Shown one piece after another: positions 6,617 to 7,633 of a stretch of 7,633 nucleotides of DNA. The stretch is from Eubacterium sp. CAG:786 (GTDB lineage: Bacteria > Bacillota > Clostridia > Oscillospirales > Ruminococcaceae). Within the stretch, counting starts at the first letter, position 1, and each line of letters begins with the position of its first letter. The stretch spans positions 19,232 through 26,864 of the forward strand of contig HF989441.1 of the NCBI GenBank assembly GCA_000432175.1, written 5' to 3'. Under the pieces are notes generated by a model, which saw only the letters and a list, made by a program, of their open reading frames with translations, searched no databases and had not been told where the DNA came from. Position numbers and translations under genes: made by a program.

Positions 6617-6641
6617 CAAAACCGCAGGAATGTGGTATACT
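6613..6641 (+). promoter_or_regulatory. pnuC promoter (extended -10)
   Basis: A perfect TTGACA (6613-6618), 17 bp, and TATACT (6636-6641) with a TG one base before the -10 (6633-6634) make an extended -10 promoter. The -35 overlaps the TGA stop (6614-6616) of the lipoprotein gene. Transcription should begin near 6648, leaving about 100 nt of leader before the pnuC ATG. Confidence 0.85.
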
Positions 6642-6660
6642 GTCAGACAGAATAAATACT

Positions 6661-6733
6661 GCCACCGGGTAGAAGAATGCTGAGCATTCGCACACATCGT
6701 CAGGTCTTAGAAGATGCGTGCGGGTGCTTTTTT
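6661..6733 (+). promoter_or_regulatory. Structured leader RNA of pnuC, possible attenuator or riboswitch
   Basis: The leader can fold into a two-hairpin junction. P2 is GAATGC/GCATTC (6675-6680 with 6684-6689, loop TGA). P3 is a nine-position stem (6690-6698 with 6713-6721, one A-C mismatch) with a 14-nt loop. P1 closes both: 6661-6666 with 6723-6727, with C6663 bulged. P1 ends directly at a run of six T (6728-6733), as in an intrinsic terminator, and the pnuC ribosome-binding site follows at 6739-6744. This layout suits attenuation of pnuC, and would also stop read-through from the lipoprotein gene. I cannot match it to the known NAD-related or other riboswitch classes from memory; ligand control is inference. 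Confidence 0.55.
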
Positions 6734-6747
6734 CGTGTGAGGTGCCT

Positions 6748-7443
6748 ATGAAAGAGTTACTGAGATATTTCAGCAGGGGCGAATGGCTGCTGTGGGGAAT
6801 TTCCACGGCTGCCGTGGTTATCGCGTTCGTGATGTTCGACAGGGAAAGCTGGCTGACGCTTGCGGCTTCGCTGGTGGGCGTGACCTCGCTGATATTCGCG
6901 GCAAAGGGGCACCCTGCGGCGCAGGCGATGGCGATAGTCTTTGCGGTGATTTACGGGCTGATATCCTGGCAGTTCAGGTATTACGGTGAGATGATAACCT
7001 ACATGTGCATGTCGCTGCCGATGGCGGCGTTTTCGCTGGTTTCGTGGCTCAGGCACCCGTCGGAGCAGAAGAACGAAGTCCGCGTGAACCACCTTAAGCC
7101 CGCGGAATACGTGTTCATGTCCGTGCTGACGCTCGCGGTGACTGTCGCGTTCTACTTCATTCTCGCGTACTTCAACACCGCGAACCTCGTTCCGAGCACG
7201 ATTTCAGTCGCGACCAGCTTTGCGGCGGTGTATTTCGTGTTCCGCAGAAGCCCGCTCTACGCTGCGGCATACGCGGCTAACGACGTGGTGCTGATAGTCC
7301 TGTGGGGGCTTGCTTCGGTGCAGGATATGCGTTATATTTCGGTGCTGGTGTGCTTCGCGGCATTCCTCGCCAACGACCTCTACGGCTTCGTTAACTGGAG
7401 AAGAATGGCGAAAAGGCAGAGAGAAGCAGCACATGATTTTTAA
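6748..7443 (+). CDS. pnuC: Nicotinamide riboside/mononucleotide transporter PnuC
   Basis: PnuC is an integral membrane facilitator that takes up an NAD precursor (usually nicotinamide riboside), which is trapped inside by phosphorylation. The 231-residue product is almost wholly hydrophobic, with about eight membrane segments near 12-30, 34-52, 57-74, 82-100, 120-142, 148-165, 170-190 and 196-214. Family patterns include LISWQFRYYGEMITY (71-85), the charged loop after SWLRHP, and NDLYGFVNWRRM (209-220). ATG 6748 is supported by GAGGTG at 6739-6744; an in-frame GTG upstream would fall in the P3 stem and the T-run. Related PnuT, PnuX and PnuN proteins carry thiamine, riboflavin and deoxynucleosides, but there is no TPP or FMN riboswitch pattern upstream, so NAD-precursor uptake is the best call. 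The stop TAA merges with the first AATTCGG unit of the following repeat region. Confidence 0.9.
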   Translation: MKELLRYFSRGEWLLWGISTAAVVIAFVMFDRESWLTLAASLVGVTSLIFAAKGHPAAQAMAIVFAVIYGLISWQFRYYGEMITYMCMSLPMAAFSLVSWLRHPSEQKNEVRVNHLKPAEYVFMSVLTLAVTVAFYFILAYFNTANLVPSTISVATSFAAVYFVFRRSPLYAAAYAANDVVLIVLWGLASVQDMRYISVLVCFAAFLANDLYGFVNWRRMAKRQREAAHDF

Positions 7444-7469
7444 TTCGGAACCTGGTTCAATTCGGAATT
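7442..7469. repeat. Outlying AATTCGGAATT units next to the pnuC stop
   Basis: One truncated unit AATTCGGAA (7442-7450) and one full AATTCGGAATT (7459-7469) flank the small palindrome GAACC-T-GGTTC (7448-7458). They match the end units of the repeat element but are separated from its second copy by the inverted repeat at 7472-7529. The first unit overlaps the pnuC stop codon. Confidence 0.65.
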
Positions 7470-7471
7470 CG

Positions 7472-7529
7472 AGTTTTGCGCACTTGGGTGCATAATGCTG
7501 ATGGATAAAGTAACGGGCTGCGCAAAACT
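7472..7529. repeat. 58-bp inverted repeat within the AATTCGGAATT array
   Basis: Perfect 11-bp arms, AGTTTTGCGCA (7472-7482) and TGCGCAAAACT (7519-7529), enclose 36 bp of non-repeat sequence. The block is absent from the corresponding place in copy 1, where end units run on without interruption. It may be a small insertion nested in the end of copy 2, or a terminator-like structure for pnuC, though no T-run follows. Confidence 0.6.
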
Positions 7530-7531
7530 AT

Positions 7532-7633
7532 ATTCGGAATTCGGAATTATTGTGTCCCGCTACGCGGGACGTTATCTCAAAAGGTTTATAATAAAATGCA
7601 CAGGGCGAGAGGTAAACTTTCGCCCTGTGTGGC
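7532..7633. repeat. Repeat element copy 2, cut by the window edge
   Basis: From 7532 the sequence repeats the element seen at 880-1071: end units (7532-7548), a subterminal hairpin GTCCCGC/GCGGGAC with loop TAC (7554-7570), an A/T-rich spacer, and the core stem (7600-7628) identical to 962-990. The hairpin arms differ from copy 1 in both strands together, so pairing is kept. The right half lies beyond the window. It follows pnuC as copy 1 follows atpC, in the same orientation. Confidence 0.85.

Noticed and set aside
6696..6722. SRP RNA-like core (GTCAGGTC ... GAAG) in the pnuC leader
   Set aside because: The GTCAGGTC half resembles SRP helix 8, but the GNAR-type tetraloop and the invariant C are missing, the RNA is too short and contains a separate hairpin, and it sits in a gene leader.
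6648..6747. TPP, FMN or NAD+-II riboswitch before pnuC
   Set aside because: No TPP or FMN conserved strings are present, and I cannot verify the NAD+-II consensus from memory, so I only report an unidentified structured leader.
7495..7633. Open frame starting MLMDKVTGCAKLYSEF running off the window end
   Set aside because: It reads straight through the repeat element's palindromes, has no ribosome-binding site and would be encoded by non-coding repeat DNA; likely chance.

Overview
The window looks like chromosomal DNA of a Clostridia-type Firmicute, most likely a Ruminococcus-like member of the Oscillospiraceae/Ruminococcaceae. Three things support this. There is a cellobiose 2-epimerase strongly resembling, from memory, the Ruminococcus albus enzyme. 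SecA has the Clostridia-style N-terminus and a zinc-binding C-terminal tail. PnuC is of the Firmicute type. Promoters are classical sigma-A sites (TTGACA, 17 bp, TATAAT-like). Taxonomy is inferred from protein resemblance only.

Layout, left to right: the 3' end of atpD and the complete atpC (end of an F-type ATP synthase operon); a 192-bp repeat element with long inverted ends (880-1071); a convergent small minus-strand gene for a 64-residue acidic protein whose last four codons and stop lie inside that element; a divergent promoter pair; secA (908 aa) from a near-consensus promoter; a 107-bp imperfect palindrome directly abutting the secA stop; a 136-bp regulatory gap with a perfect 13-bp palindrome and a strong hairpin; a cytosolic cellobiose 2-epimerase; 32 bp later a HlyD/MacA-like membrane-fusion lipoprotein; a promoter whose -35 overlaps that gene's stop codon; a structured leader ending in U6; pnuC (nicotinamide riboside/mononucleotide transporter); then AATTCGGAATT units, a separate 58-bp inverted repeat, and a second copy of the repeat element cut by the window edge.

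Most of the protein-coding content is ordinary: energy metabolism, protein export, disaccharide metabolism and NAD-precursor uptake. The genes do not form one functional system; only atpD-atpC and epimerase-lipoprotein look co-transcribed. The material worth a second look is non-coding: (1) a dispersed repeat family with a 38-bp invariant core and subterminal hairpins showing compensatory changes; (2) the structured pnuC leader, which could be an attenuator or ligand-sensing RNA and which I cannot match to a known class; (3) the long palindrome after secA; and (4) capture of a gene's stop codon by a repeat end. I see no CRISPR array, tRNA, rRNA, transposase or phage gene.
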